Shown piece by piece: positions 35,108-47,083 of a stretch of 64,000 nucleotides of DNA. Positions within the stretch are counted from its first letter, which is position 1. The number at the start of each line of letters is the position of its first letter. The notes under the pieces are model-generated. The model did no database searches, was not told the DNA's origin, and saw only the letters and a list, made by a program, of their open reading frames with translations. The stretch comes from Pseudofabraea citricarpa. Lineage: Eukaryota > Ascomycota > Leotiomycetes > Helotiales > Dermateaceae. The DNA lies in contig JAPWGK010000017.1 in assembly GCA_029641185.1 (NCBI GenBank), positions 868,001 to 932,000 on the forward strand, read 5' to 3'. Position numbers and translations under genes: made by a program.

Positions 35108-38107
35108 TTTGAAAGTATATTTGTTGGGTAAAAAGGAAAAAAGTTCACAGTATCAAACTGAAATAGCTGGAATGGAAATTCGAGCCTGTCGAAGTTGAAA
35201 ATACCGAAAAGGTTGAAGATTGAAAGGAGGTAGAAGAAAAAAAAGAAGTAGAAATTGATGAATGAGGAATAGATTGATGAGTAGAATGCTCCATTAATGT
35301 AGAGTTGAGAGCTAGATATATATACCCCCTTCTGTTTTCCTCCATCCTCCTGCTCCTGTCAGCCACTCGCTACACCACATCATCTGAATTCTAAAACCCG
35401 TCAAGCATAGTTCGGATATCTGAAGTAGGAGAAACATCTGGGTACGTAACAGAATGTGCTGTTCGCGTGTTCGCTCGCTCGCTTGGCAGGGAAGTAGCTC
35501 GTCTGAACTTTGAAACATGTTGATCAAGCAGGAAGAAGGCGAACTCCAGGATTTGACATCCCAGCAGTTCGATATACGAGAGCTAAATTTGAAGACCAAA
35601 TAGTTCTCGGCTGAGCTCCTTGCGGCTTGGTAATCTTGGTATCAGTATGAATGCAAATACGATGTCTACCTTAGTAAACGCTTTGCAGAATTAAGTCATA
35701 GCGGCAGACATGATGGAAATGGAACCTGTGAATATTGAAATCTACATTCTGAAATTCTTTTTATGCGAACTAGTTAGACTACTTACTTCGGATTAATGAG
35801 GAATTCTTAGGTTGATTAAATCAAGTCCTCTCATGCATTTCATCCGAGAAATCGGCTTTTGAAGATCGCCCTCTGCCAGCGCAACCTCGAACAGCCAAGA
35901 AAACTTAGCCTTTGAGCCTTCGAGCCTACGAGACCGAACACCGGCATAAGCGGCTGATCATTGATCAGCCTCAACCGCAGCCTTCAGAGTTTATTATACG
36001 GACTTCGAACAGCTTCGAGAACCCGAAGTACCGATTGCCCTTAGAATGGAGAAACAAAAGCGGGAACGAGCCAAAGCCAAGGCTACGCAATTCTTGGTCC
36101 GATGATGAGATCTCCAGCCCAAGACTAGTGACATGCGGGATAGGAGATATTGGATAGTTAAAGATATTAATAGAAGCCAAGACGTCAAATAGAGTGATCG
36201 ATAGGTGGCTCGCCTTGGCTGTGTAGACCAAGTAAGCAAAGACAAGACATATGTTAGTAGGTCTTTACTGGCCTAGCCTTCAATAGTAGAGTCCTTGTAG
36301 AATAATGCAATTGTACAAATCAACACCATTGTTCTCTAAGCACAAGTAGGCGCCAGCAATCCTGATGAGCAGTGGTTTCAGCAGAAATATCAACAAATTA
36401 CTTTTGTGCTGTGGTAGTGCCTAGAATACGAGGAAAGGGGAACGGGATGATTATTCCTTGAGCCTTATGGCGGATATGGGGTGCGGAGATAAAAGCTAGC
36501 TGCAAGTAACTCTAAGTTAAGGTTGCTGTGCTGAAACCCGGTTTCAACTCAGCCCAGCTTTCTTGGAATTTCTGGCACACCTCCAACTTAAGCGAACGCT
36601 TATCTTTACCGTATACTCCAGATTGTGAAGCTCTTAACCTAGCACAAAGAGCCATAGGATTCTTAGTTATCGGATTAAGAAACATGCTGATTCTTGGGTG
36701 CTTATTATTCCGCGAATCTGCTATGTATGTTGTAACAAGAGAACGAGAGTCAGGGGCCTCGTGTTCCGAATTTGTTAGTCCTTTTCGGAAGCGATTGAAT
36801 CTGCGGAAATAATTCTCAGCCTCCTCTCCTTCTTATTCATCACTTTTTTGTAGCGATGTCGACTCATCCCTTCAGCATTTCACCAAATCAGAATTAACTT
36901 GTCTTTCATGCTAAATTGCAAACTATTCTCCAGGTAGGTTTAATACTGCCTCAATTTTGATTCAACAAAGCCAGAATGCCACATCCTCACGGCATTTTCA
37001 CAAAAGATCTGTAGAATTTATTGGATTTTTGACAAGTATTGAATACTTCTGCATCTGGTTTATATAAGATATGGGGGACTTGGAATTGACAGTAAATATT
37101 TTCTTCTTTTTCAAATCCTTGCTTAAATAATCTATGTGGTTGCATACCTACCTAGCAACAAAAGCGCGAAGCCTCGAACAGTCCAGAATAAAGAAGATGA
37201 AGATTGGCATTACAAGTAAGCGGCCGGCAAGATTCTAGCCTCACTATTTCAAAATAAATCATCAACAATATGTATGGTGGAATTCGGCGCATACTCCACT
37301 TGTTGAAATGAGGGGTTCAAGTCCTTATCTCCACTGTGGGTCCTCTCCCTAATTGCCTCGAAGCGTCCAGTCTTCCACCAAAGCAATTAAAAACTATAGA
37401 ATAGAAGCTAAGAGTTTCCAGGCATCCAGAACAAGAATCAAGGCGTTATTACATCCTATTGAATCACTTTTCGGGCACGTGACCGACGGGTGTATTTGGT
37501 AGCTGACAAGATTATTGCTATGGGTTGACTTTTAGGAACAGCTGTAGAATTAATAATGATATGCTGGATTAGATCAAAGAATTTTTACGTCACCTTATTG
37601 AATTTTTTTAGTATTTTGTCAGTATTTTTCTTTGGGTTTCTCAGAAGTTGGATAGAGAATTTGCACCCTTTTCTTCGTCGCAATCATGTGGATTCGCTAC
37701 CTCACTTTCGGCTCTATTTTTCGATCGAGTTCACCATAATTAACTCCTGCTTGGAAAGACCACACACATAGGTAATTCAGTATCCCACCGGCCGGCAAGA
37801 TAACCAGCAATTTAAGAAAATACCAGGTACTGAGACAGGATCTATGCCAAGCCCTGGCCTTATCAGTGGATATGCAGAATTGATAAGTGAAGCGGCAAAT
37901 CTCATTGACTAAGCTAACCGAGCCTGGCTCGCGCTATCTATTATCTTTGCAGAATCTGGAGAAGGCATAGATAACTTTCTTGGAGTGTATATTTAAACCA
38001 AACCCACTCTTCACCAATGTCGCCGTGAAGATTCGTTGTCAAAGTCGATCTGCTACTGCTCAGCTCTAGTACAACACTGTTTGTGCGTTGCTATTAGTTC
38101 TTCCATC
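35108..38107. other. 3-kb intergenic region with two CGGCCGGCAAGAT motifs
   Basis: No gene is supportable. It holds the promoter of the repeat-protein gene (near 35110-35330, with a TATATATA at about 35318) and probably decayed repeat DNA (35880-36250). The motif (C)CGGCCGGCAAGAT occurs at about 37220-37233 and 37788-37803. The region 37800-38107 is the NCS1 permease promoter. Confidence 0.5.
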
Positions 38108-39789
38108 ATGGCTTTACAGAACGAAAAATTGCCCGACGGCATGAGTCACGACGTTGAGAAGTCTGCCGGTGCTTCAACGGCGACAGACATTGTTGGCAGC
38201 AGTGATAATAGCACCGTTGCAGCTGAGAATGAAGTAAAACCTCTCTGGTATCGCATTCTGAATTGGGGCGTTGAGGAAAACTCCATTGCGCCAATTCCTC
38301 TCGAGCAGCGGACCGATACTCGCGTGGCGAATCTCTTCACAGTTTGGTTTACGGCTTTATTATGTCTTTTACCGTACGAAATCCAGCTCCCCAACTCGAA
38401 AGTAACTACTAATCCTAGATTATAGGCTTGTTACTGGCATGGTCGGCACTTTGAGTTATGGATTGAGCCTTAGAGATGCTTCACTTGTCATCTTGTTCTT
38501 TACGTTGCTCGGCTCTCTTGCGCCAGCAGCCTTGGGCATATTGGGTCCCAAGACAGGATTGAGACAGATGATCCAGGCAAGATATGCTTTTGGGTGAGTC
38601 CACGGAAGATATGACCCCTCAAGAAGTTATCTAACAGGATTTAAGTCTCTATGCAATTATTCTCATCCTTCTTCTCAATGCGGCAAGCGTCACGGGCTTT
38701 TGCGTTATTGCGGCTATTGTCGGCGGACAATGTCTCGCTGCCGTGAGCAACAGCGGCCTTAGCTGGGATGTCGGCATCGTGATAACACTGATTATCTCGC
38801 TCGCATTATCCTTCTCGGGCTACAAAGTTCTGCATTTTTACGAACGCTGGTCATGGATCCCCGTTCTGGTAGCAATTCTTGTTGCTACAGGATGCGGAGG
38901 TTCAAAGCTCAAGCTTCAAGCGACTCCCCCTCCAGCTGAACCGCAGACAATTCTCAGCTATGGGTGTCTGGTAGCTGGTTTTATGATTCCATTTGCTGGT
39001 ATCGTTTCTGATTTCTCGGTGTATATTACACCCGAAGCCCCAAAGTACGGCAATCCCATCTATACCATAATTTACTTGCTGACAATCAATAGACGAAAGA
39101 CGTTCGGTTATGTCTACGCCGGCATGGTTATTCCTACTGTCTTGTTGCTCGTCCTGGGTGCTGCGATCGGTGGAGCCGTCCCAAATGTGCCGTCGTGGGC
39201 AGCAGCATACGAAGTGAATTCGGTCGGTGGAGTCTTAGCTGAGATGTTGACTCCAGCAAAAGGCTTTGGCAAGTTTATTGTTGTGATCCTCGCTTTGAGT
39301 GTTGTAGGAAATATCTCGATCAGCATGTACTCCATCGCACTCAACATCCAGATGCTTCATCCTTTCTTCCTCAAGGTCCCTCGCTCCGTTTTTACCATTG
39401 TCACCACTGTCATCCTGATCCCGGTCAGCATCAAAGCGTCTCGCTCTTTCTTCCACTCGCTCGAGAACTTCCTGGGTGTCATCTCTTACTGGTCTTCGGC
39501 TTTCGTTGCGATCATGTTAGTAGAATTCATCTACTTCCGTAAGATGGACTATGCTTCGTATGATCACGCATCATGGAATGTCAGGAGTCGTTTACCATCA
39601 GGAATTGCTGCTCTCGGAGCAGGCCTGTGCTCTTTTGCCTTGGTCATCCCATCCATGGCCCAGATTTGGTATACGGGTCCTATTGCGGAGACGACAGGAG
39701 ACATCGGCTTCGAATTCGCCTTCGTAGTCTCTGGGATCCTCTATGTACCGTTCAGAACGCTAGAGATCAAATTACAAGGTCGGTTATGA
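38108..39789 (+). pseudogene. NCS1 purine-cytosine permease (Fcy2-like) with apparent +1 frameshift
   Basis: This is a plasma-membrane nucleobase symporter. Proposed exons are 38108-38373, 38426-38594, 38646-39044 and 39093-39789. The N-terminal hallmark WGVEENSIAPIPLEQRTDTR precedes TM1. LVTGMVGTLSYGLSLRDAS, LGILGPKTGLRQMIQA, GFCVIAAIVGGQCLAAVS and FGYVYAGMVIPTVLLLVLGA follow. Exon lengths sum to 1531, one base over a multiple of three. The excess localises to exon 2. The frame reads GLRQMIQA up to 38579, but the continuation RYAFG, which fits intron 2 phase and the family, is one base out, at the AAA of 38579-38581. Either the gene is recently frameshifted or the assembly has one extra A in the run. 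The rest is intact. Confidence 0.75.
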
Positions 39790-40201
39790 GGTTCGGTTTT
39801 AATGCTTGGATATAGATAGATGGTTGGTTGGGTTTGCGATAGATTGTTCTTCAAGATACCAAATATAGGCGATCAGGATATAATATAATGCTTGAAAGAG
39901 TTACTCCGCTTGAGTACCAAAAGTGATACTGCCAAAGGGTTTTAAAAAGTGGTAGCTTTCTTGTCCACGTGAAAGCCACTCTGCAGATATTTCTCCAACC
40001 GACCCTTTTATCAGCAAAATCGAAAATAAATACGACAATGGCAACCCAAGTGAAGAATATTTGGAAGCAAAATTGCAACGTGCCATGTTCATTTGATTCC
40101 GTGGAATGGGTAGGCCACACGAGTCGTGTGAAGAAATGCTCAATGATTAATGCAACGCCACCAAATATACAAATATAATTTTTAGACCACAAGATTGCCT
40201 T
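39790..40201. other. 3' spacer, NCS1 permease / homogentisate dioxygenase
   Basis: About 410 bp lie between convergent genes. No feature beyond presumed 3' UTRs was seen. Confidence 0.5.
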
Positions 40202-41869
40202 TCAAGGCTTCCCTTGGCCCAGAGGCATTCGTCCAGCAGCAACAAGATCTTGATTCACCTGCTCAAGATGATCCAAAAACCCACCTCTAACCGAGCTCCA
40301 CAGTGTTGGATTATTCTCCATCAAGACGCCACTCCTCTCGAGCGCATACCTCGTGACAGCACAATGAGTACTGATATGAAACATAAACGCGAGGCTCCCC
40401 TCACCAGTTCTGACCGGTTGTAAATCTGCGTTGGTAGCTTCCTGGAATACCTCGTATGTCTCTCCATGCGGCATATAGCTCGATTGGAAACTCAAGCCAC
40501 CGACCTGGAGATCCTTGCTCGAGCCTGCATACTTGCCATACACGAGTCCCATGATCTCCGTCGCCATGTTGCGGTGGTAGTAAGGGGGTCGGTAACTATC
40601 GTTGACTGTCCACTTGGGCGTGAACATCATCACTTCCGTCAACGCCACGCCGGGGATTTTCGACCGTGCCATCAATACGATATACACTGTGGGATCGCTT
40701 TGGTCTCTGTCCACTACAGCCGAGGGCACGAATTTCTCGACGCAGTATTTGTAGGGCGCGTAGTTGCCGTGCCACGCGACGACGTCGAAGGGCGTGTGGT
40801 CTTGCTGGCATGAGTACAGCTTTCCGGCTAGTTTGTAGATGGTCTCCCATGCGGAGGAATCGATGTCGAAGGATGCTACGGGGATCTCGAAGTCTCGCGG
40901 TGCTGCCATACCGTTTGACCCAATGGGACCCAGTTCTGGAAGCTCGTAGTGGCTACCAAAGATCTCTTGGATGTATCCTCGGACTGGCCCGTCTGGCAAT
41001 GTGACTTTGAAACGAATCCCGGCTTGGATCACGGCGATCTCACCGGGTCTTACCATTAATCTGTAATTGGTCAGTGAAGAATTATCAAACATGACAATCT
41101 GTTCTTACCTCCCCATCTCCGTCTGGATATCCAACCGACCTTCAGAGGGCACAATCAACATATCCCCGTCATTACTGCAGAAAGCTCGGTTCTGCATTGA
41201 TGAATTGGCTGTGTAGATATGGACTGCAACCCCTTCTTTTGTAGTTGGGTCTCCTTGACCCGAGATCGTCTTAAGCCCTTGTACGAAGTCTATCGAAGTC
41301 TCGGATGCTGGTGTGATGGGGAATTGAGACCAGGTGAGGTTTTGTGGGAGGTATTCGACATTCGGATTATTGATTGTAAAGTTCGCTTCAATCTATGAAA
41401 TAATTGTTAGAGCTGTAACCATTCGAGCTGGACAAGGCTTGGGCTTTTTACATCTGGTGTTGCATCCATTTTTGTCACTGATCTATGCGCTGCCGAAGGT
41501 CTGATGCGATAAAACCATCTGTGGTGGTTTCAGTATAAAATATTTTGATTCGTTCCCTTAAAAGTTATAATTACACATGTTGTATTGAATTTCGACTTGA
41601 TACGAAAGAAGTGCCATTGAGTTGCTCAGAGTATAAATCGTACTTGCATTTCTGCGGGGTATTTCGGGCGAGAGGTAATGTATTTGGACTGTGTAAGAAT
41701 CAGTAATTGCAGATGTTTGAGCTCTCCAAACTTACATAGCTTCTGTAGTAAATCGATTGCCAAACCCGACTTGGTATGTGTATGGATCTGTTGCCGTCGG
41801 CTGTGTTACAAAACCAGAAATGCTAGACGCCCCAAATGTCGACTGCGCTGGCATCGTGATATCACCCAT
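40202..41869 (-). CDS. hmgA: Homogentisate 1,2-dioxygenase
   Basis: This is the Fe(II) ring-cleaving enzyme of tyrosine/phenylalanine catabolism (homogentisate to maleylacetoacetate), cytosolic. Proposed exons are 41869-41736, 41688-41575, 41518-41452, 41392-41109 and 41060-40202, giving 485 residues. Family blocks are YQVGFGNRF, YSEQLNGTSFV, WFYRIRPS, VDFVQGL-like IDFVQGLKTISGQGDP, SNDGDMLIVPSEG, VRPGEIAVIQAGIRFKV and PFDVVAWHGNYAPYKY. The iron-ligand motifs are all present: HRNMATE (His and Glu) and MPHG (His). The usual neighbours of the fungal degradation cluster (maleylacetoacetate isomerase, fumarylacetoacetase) are absent. This may therefore be a second copy serving a peripheral pathway. 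It is divergent from the P450 at 42239, 369 bp away. Confidence 0.93.
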
Positions 41870-42238
41870 TGTCCGAAACAATTCGAGGGAATTGCTGATC
41901 AAAACAACAGAAACTCAAATGACGTTCGGATATGTTATCAGATTGGAAAGTATATTGAGTTTTAGTCTTAGCACAAGGAGGTAAGCTTCCAGTGGCGGCA
42001 AGGAGGGGCAAGATAGTCTTGGCCGGCTCCCTTATCTTGCCGGCCGGGGTGACGATACCGGCAGGCAAGTCATCTGTGGGGGCATTCCAACATCTCACCG
42101 GCTGTTGTGGAGGTCTGCATTGGACAAATCAGCATAGCTTGATTGCAAGAAGATGGTGCATCATGTCGAGCTGTCGCATGTATTTCTTTTGAACCTCGTC
42201 CGGTCAGCTTTCTATTAATTCTTTTCAGCCTCATAGCC
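41870..42238. promoter_or_regulatory. Divergent promoter, homogentisate dioxygenase / P450
   Basis: These 369 bp are shared by two divergent genes. They contain a GC-rich palindromic block at about 42030-42056, GGCCGGC-11 nt-GCCGGCC, whose minus strand reads CCGGCCGGCAAGATAAG. That includes a GATAAG (GATA-factor) core. The same motif occurs upstream of the NCS1 permease. Confidence 0.5.
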
Positions 42239-44057
42239 ATGTTCGGCCTCTCGTTCCTAAATTCTGTGGCCCTGGGCGCTGCCGCCGTCGCTCTGTTTCT
42301 GTGGTCTGTCTATGTCAAATGCTTCACGATCAAGAATACAAGCGGCTTTCCATTGCCACCAGGCCCGAAAGGTGAACCTATCTTGGGCCATTTTAGAGTT
42401 GTTCCGTTGGAAAACCCCGAATTTTCGTACATCAAATGGGGCAAAGAGTTTGGTAACTTTACTCGAGACTCTTCATTTTCGTCTGCTGATTAACACATCC
42501 CAGGCTCTGATGTTCTTTACTTCAATATCCTTGGCCGACCAGTAGTGGTGTTGAATAGCGTGCAAGCCGCAGTCGATTTGATGGATAAGAAGGGTGCAAA
42601 TTATGGCGACCGACCACGATTCGTACAATTCGAAGTGTAAGAAAGTCTTTATGTGGAGATCACTGTTCAATGAAGCTGATAGAGCTGCAGTATGGGCTGG
42701 GGAATGACTCTAACTTTCCTGGGATGGGGCCCTAAGTTCAAGCTCCACCGAAGTTTACTCCAGTCCAGCTTTACCAAGTCAAATATCAAACAATATCGAC
42801 CTTTGCAAGAAAAAGAGGCTAGGATTGCAGCTCTTGGTATAATTAAGAACGCACCGGAATGGGAGGTTATAACCAGGCGTTTCTCATCTGCCATTGTACT
42901 AAAAATTGGATTTGGTGTCACCATCGATTCAGACGACCATCCATATATCCAGTATGCGGTGGATGCCAATTTTGCGACAACAAACGGTGGAACTCCCGCG
43001 AGTACTATTGTTGATTACTTTCCGCTCAGTACGTACTCGCGTTGTGTGTCATTGTTGTTGAGATACTGACCGAAAATAGTTCGTCATCTTCCGAATTGGC
43101 TGGCACGATCAGCACCTCTCAAGCATGCAAGGGATTGGAAATTCGCCATTCAGAACATTACCGATATTCCATTTGCAGCACTTCAAAAAGAAATTGAAGA
43201 TGGCGTGGCTCAACCTTCGATCAGCCATACACTCCTTGACCGATACAAGGCAAATGAAGAGGCTGGAAAGCCTAATGCATTTGATCTGAACGATATCAAG
43301 GGAGCTGCTGGAGCTATCTTTATTGCCGGAGCCAACACCACGTGGTCGACCATTATTATTTGCATCTTGAGTTTTATTTTGAATCCAGAAGTACTGAAGA
43401 AGGCTCAAGCTGAAATTGACGCCGTGGTTGGACAAGATCGTCTTCCTGATTTCGAGGACAGACCAAGGCTCAGATATATCGACTATATTGTGGAAGAGGC
43501 TTTCCGTTGGGCACCTCTATCACCAGTCGGTGTTCCACACCGATCTTTGGAGGATGATGTATACAATGGCATGTTTATTCCAAAGGGTTCCATCGTATAC
43601 GCAAATGCGAGAGCAATGTGCTACGACGAGACAAGATATAAGGAGCCAGAAAAGTTCAATCCAGATCGCTTCACACCCAAAGAAGAAGGTGGTGCTGGGG
43701 AACCATTCTCATTGGGACCGTTTGGCTTCGGTCGCAGGTGAGTACAATAACATGGTCATCTGACGCAATTGCTGACTCTGCAAAGAATTTGTCCCGGTCA
43801 ACATTTAGCTGCCGCAAGTGTTTGGATCATGATATCAACAATTCTGTCCACCATGAACATCGAGAAACCAATTGGACCAGATGGAAAGATTATCGAACCG
43901 AAGATCGGTTTATCAAATGGTCTTTCAAGGTAAGCTTTGTTCATTCCAAATAAAGTCAAATTTTGCTAATACTTAGGATAGTCATCCTGACCATTTCGAG
44001 GTTTCTTTAACCCCAAGATCTAAAAGGGCACAAGAGTTACTCGCTCAAAATGCCTAA
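42239..44057 (+). CDS. Cytochrome P450 (OrdA-like, microsomal)
   Basis: This is a monooxygenase of the large fungal group related to O-methylsterigmatocystin oxidoreductase. Proposed exons are 42239-42452, 42504-42636, 42691-43028, 43080-43737, 43786-43929 and 43982-44057, giving 520 residues. It has an N-terminal anchor (LNSVALGAAAVALFLWSVYV), a proline-rich hinge LPPGPKGEPILGH, the I-helix AGANTT, ExxR in EEAFR, and the heme loop PFGFGRRICPG split by an intron between the second Arg codon bases. The substrate is unknown. The divergent arrangement with homogentisate dioxygenase suggests co-regulation. It does not look like a CYP504 phenylacetate hydroxylase, so a direct homogentisate-forming role is not claimed. 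Confidence 0.9.
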
Positions 44058-44541
44058 GATAGTTATTTTATATGACTACTCTGAGGATTTGAATAGATAC
44101 GCGCTCCTTCGGATTCTGCTGGAACGTTAGTGATACTTGTATGTTGTATTATGAAGTTGCTAAATAGCCTGGCGGGCATTATACTCGTGACATCTAAGGA
44201 TGCGATCCCCACATTCGGGACGGTTCTGGTGATGACAGCACAGATACCCAACCTGTATTACGAAGGCTAAGATTTTGAATTTTAGCCATTGGCAGAATGT
44301 GTCAACAAATTTTATCTGGTGATAGGATCAAATCACAATGTTTATTGGTGGTTGAGATATTGGAGCATCGAAGAATGAAAAAAGAAATCACAGTCGCGCC
44401 GAAAAGTATTTAGCATATAGCGATAATCAAAGAAAATGCACTGAAAAGATCAAACTTCAATTTATTTTCGCCATTATTATAAAGATAAAAAGGCAATTTG
44501 GCGGTCCCTTGCATAACAAGTACGCAATTCCTTGAAGCAAG
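44058..44541. other. 3' spacer, P450 / tyrosinase
   Basis: About 480 bp of AT-rich DNA lie between convergent genes. No other feature was recognised. Confidence 0.5.
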
Positions 44542-47083
44542 TCAACCTGCGAAACCATAACCTCCCGTCTTATTTTCAGTAATCTCTTTATAGACTGTTG
44601 GCTTCCCATAAACTCCCAGTTTATTCTCGTCGCATGGTACTTCGAATGATCTACTAATGACAGCAACTTCAAGACCAGAAGCAATGATATCAGCTTCAGT
44701 CTTCAGTTCTGAGGAGATATTAGTAACACGCCATCTAAGGTTCTCCCGAAGGAAAGGAACCACAAATTCGGCATCTAGAGTCTCAATGGTTTTGAGAGTA
44801 GCTCTAGGAATCAGATCGTCACTGATGGGGCTATCTTTGAGGTAGTCAATCAGCTTTCCTGTAAGGGGAACCTCATCTTGGTAGAAAGCTCCGGCCTCGT
44901 TCTGTGCAGCACAGTTGACGCAGCCCGCATCAGGATCTGCTGCAAATATAGTGGAGTATCCTGCTTCGTTCTTTTTGGTCAAGTATCGCTCAGGCTGCTC
45001 GTCTTTGACATGACCCAGGAAGAAGTGAACGTTGAAAGAATCTTTAAAGGCGTATCTACTTTCAGGTCAGTGGCATGTAACAGTTAATTCAGAATATATG
45101 CGCGTACTTCTTCACTCTGAAACGAACGTCCCAGGTTTGGATCTTGGCTGGGGCCTGGGCTTCAACCCCGGTGTATGATCCAACGGGGAATTGGGTTTCA
45201 ACATCTTTCTGCGATTGGATGGCAGGATCAGGGCTGATGGCTTGATCGACGACTTTACGAGTCCCGTCCGATTCGATCTCTTTCACACTATCGACCAGCT
45301 GAGGACCCTGATCTGTGCTTTTGATCGAACTGAATAAGAATGTTGGTGCTTCCCCAGTATCGAACCCTTCACCATGTAGAGCTTCGACATTGTCCATGAT
45401 CTTTGGGTAACGCAGTGACTCTGGAGGATAAGCACCATCGGTGGCCCTAAATCTCAGAGTCAATGAAGGGAACATGACCTAGGGGGGTATGCAAATATAC
45501 CAGTAGTAGTTCTGTCTCAAGTATGTCTTGATTATTTCTCGTCCCTCGTCATCCAGGGCCTGATTGCCAGGGATAGCGTAACCTGTCTTTGTCCAGTCTC
45601 GAAGGTCAGCAGAATTGAAAAAAGAGCCAGGTGCGTTGCTAAAAGGTCGGAGATCGGTATCAATATTGTAACCTCGGACTTCTTCTTTCGTGAGGTAGAT
45701 ATCTGGGTTTAGTGACTGAAACAAAGCAAACATCCTGTCAATATTACTGTTTCGACGTCAGAACAGTTATCAAAGTCAGGAGAAGTAGAGATATTACCAG
45801 TGATGTAACCAAAATATTGGATCAAACTACCTATATGTCAGATATAAATTATCATATATGAATCCTAGTGGAACCTACTCCGGCAGCCATGGGGTTGCCC
45901 ATGTGTCCAGATTTTCCTTGGAATGACTGTCCAGTTCCAACGAGACCGTGAATATCATCGTGCCAAGATTCCAAAGAAACTTGATATTTCCATTCACTGT
46001 TGTCTCGAAGTGTCTTGAACTTGTCTTTGGGGAAACTCTCAACATCGGTATGATTCGAAAACTGTGCCCAGGTTCTCTCTGCATTGACCTCACCGTCAAC
46101 ACCACTCGGGTTCAGCATGTGCCAAACTTTAGTGCCCCATGCTTGAGCCTGTTGTTGGATTCCACGATCTAGATTTTCTAGATCTGTTTCCCCCTTTCCG
46201 TTTGGGCTGCGGATGGTCGTCTTGTACCTGGTCTTGATCCTGTTAGAAAGGAGCTATTACCGAACATGATTTACTTACGTTCGCAGAAGGCCAGTTGACC
46301 ATAGGTTTCTTGTCTCCTGTGATCTTGCGAGCCTCCGCATAATCTTCGTCTGTGGGAAATGTAAAAGAATAAAGTGGATTCTCAATTTGTGTAAGCTTTG
46401 TCTCGTCCCCAGGAAGACGCACAAACACATGTGTGGCCTTGAGAATTTTCGGGAGGCCCCAAATCTTAGGATCTACTTTCCCTGGAACTGCATTTTTTGG
46501 CTTCTCGATCTTATTTCGAGGCATGAATGGATCCCAATAAGGTAGTCTGAATCGACGCGCGGCATGCTGATATTTTTCTTTCGCCTGTGGTGATTTGTAT
46601 TCGGTTGCGACTTTTCGCATCTGATTAGATACCGCTTGCTAATGGAATATATCTCAACTCCTATTGCTTTGAAAGATAGTCATTGGGCTAACTTGCCTCG
46701 AATTGGTAAATGTATGCCCGATGCCAACTGGGAAATGCAATTTGGCCGTGGGCACAGTATCCGTGGCTTGCCTTGTCGACCTTGTTCCAATTTTCATTCG
46801 GAAGCCAATGGATGCCTGCGGAAATTTAAGTTATATGCTCAGAACATGATTTTATCTACAACGAACCGGAGAGATTATAGAACGTCCACCAATCGGTTTC
46901 GCCCTCTGCGATTGCACCTATTCCTGCATCTTGCATGCGCTTAAGTGCAATCAAATAGAGATTCAACATTGGCGTATCAGCAACAAATTCGTCGATCTCG
47001 AGTCGCCATGGGTCGGGCTGGAGAGGAGCTGGAAGGACGATATTGCTCTGCTGTGCAGTTTGGATATTGATATTAGCCTGCAT
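44542..47083 (-). CDS. Tyrosinase (type-3 copper polyphenol oxidase) with C-terminal domain
   Basis: It oxidises monophenols to o-quinones. Proposed exons are 47083-46867, 46815-46697, 46638-46279, 46232-45879, 45826-45798, 45746-45501, 45446-45108 and 45055-44542, giving 725 residues. CuA is built from IHWLP, GYCAHGQIAFPSWHR (Cys-x-His thioether pattern plus His) and CuB from WHDDIHGLVG and FDPIFWLHHCNIDR. A long C-terminal region (FNVHFFLGHV to GYGFAG) matches the lid domain removed on activation in fungal tyrosinases; its GCVNCAAQ Cys motif is visible. There is no signal peptide, so it is made intracellularly. Intron 46696-46639 has a GC donor (AG/GCAAGT); reading through would hit a stop. 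A 29-nt exon carries the second CuB part. A role in melanin or tyrosine-derived products is likely. Confidence 0.93.

Noticed and set aside
37270..37335. tRNA-like segment with GGTTCAAGTCC
   Set aside because: The T-loop resembles a tRNA, but acceptor and T stems do not pair fully and the length is short.
42239..44057. P450 as a phenylacetate hydroxylase (CYP504) feeding homogentisate
   Set aside because: The visible motifs fit the OrdA-like group rather than CYP504; proximity to homogentisate dioxygenase is not enough.
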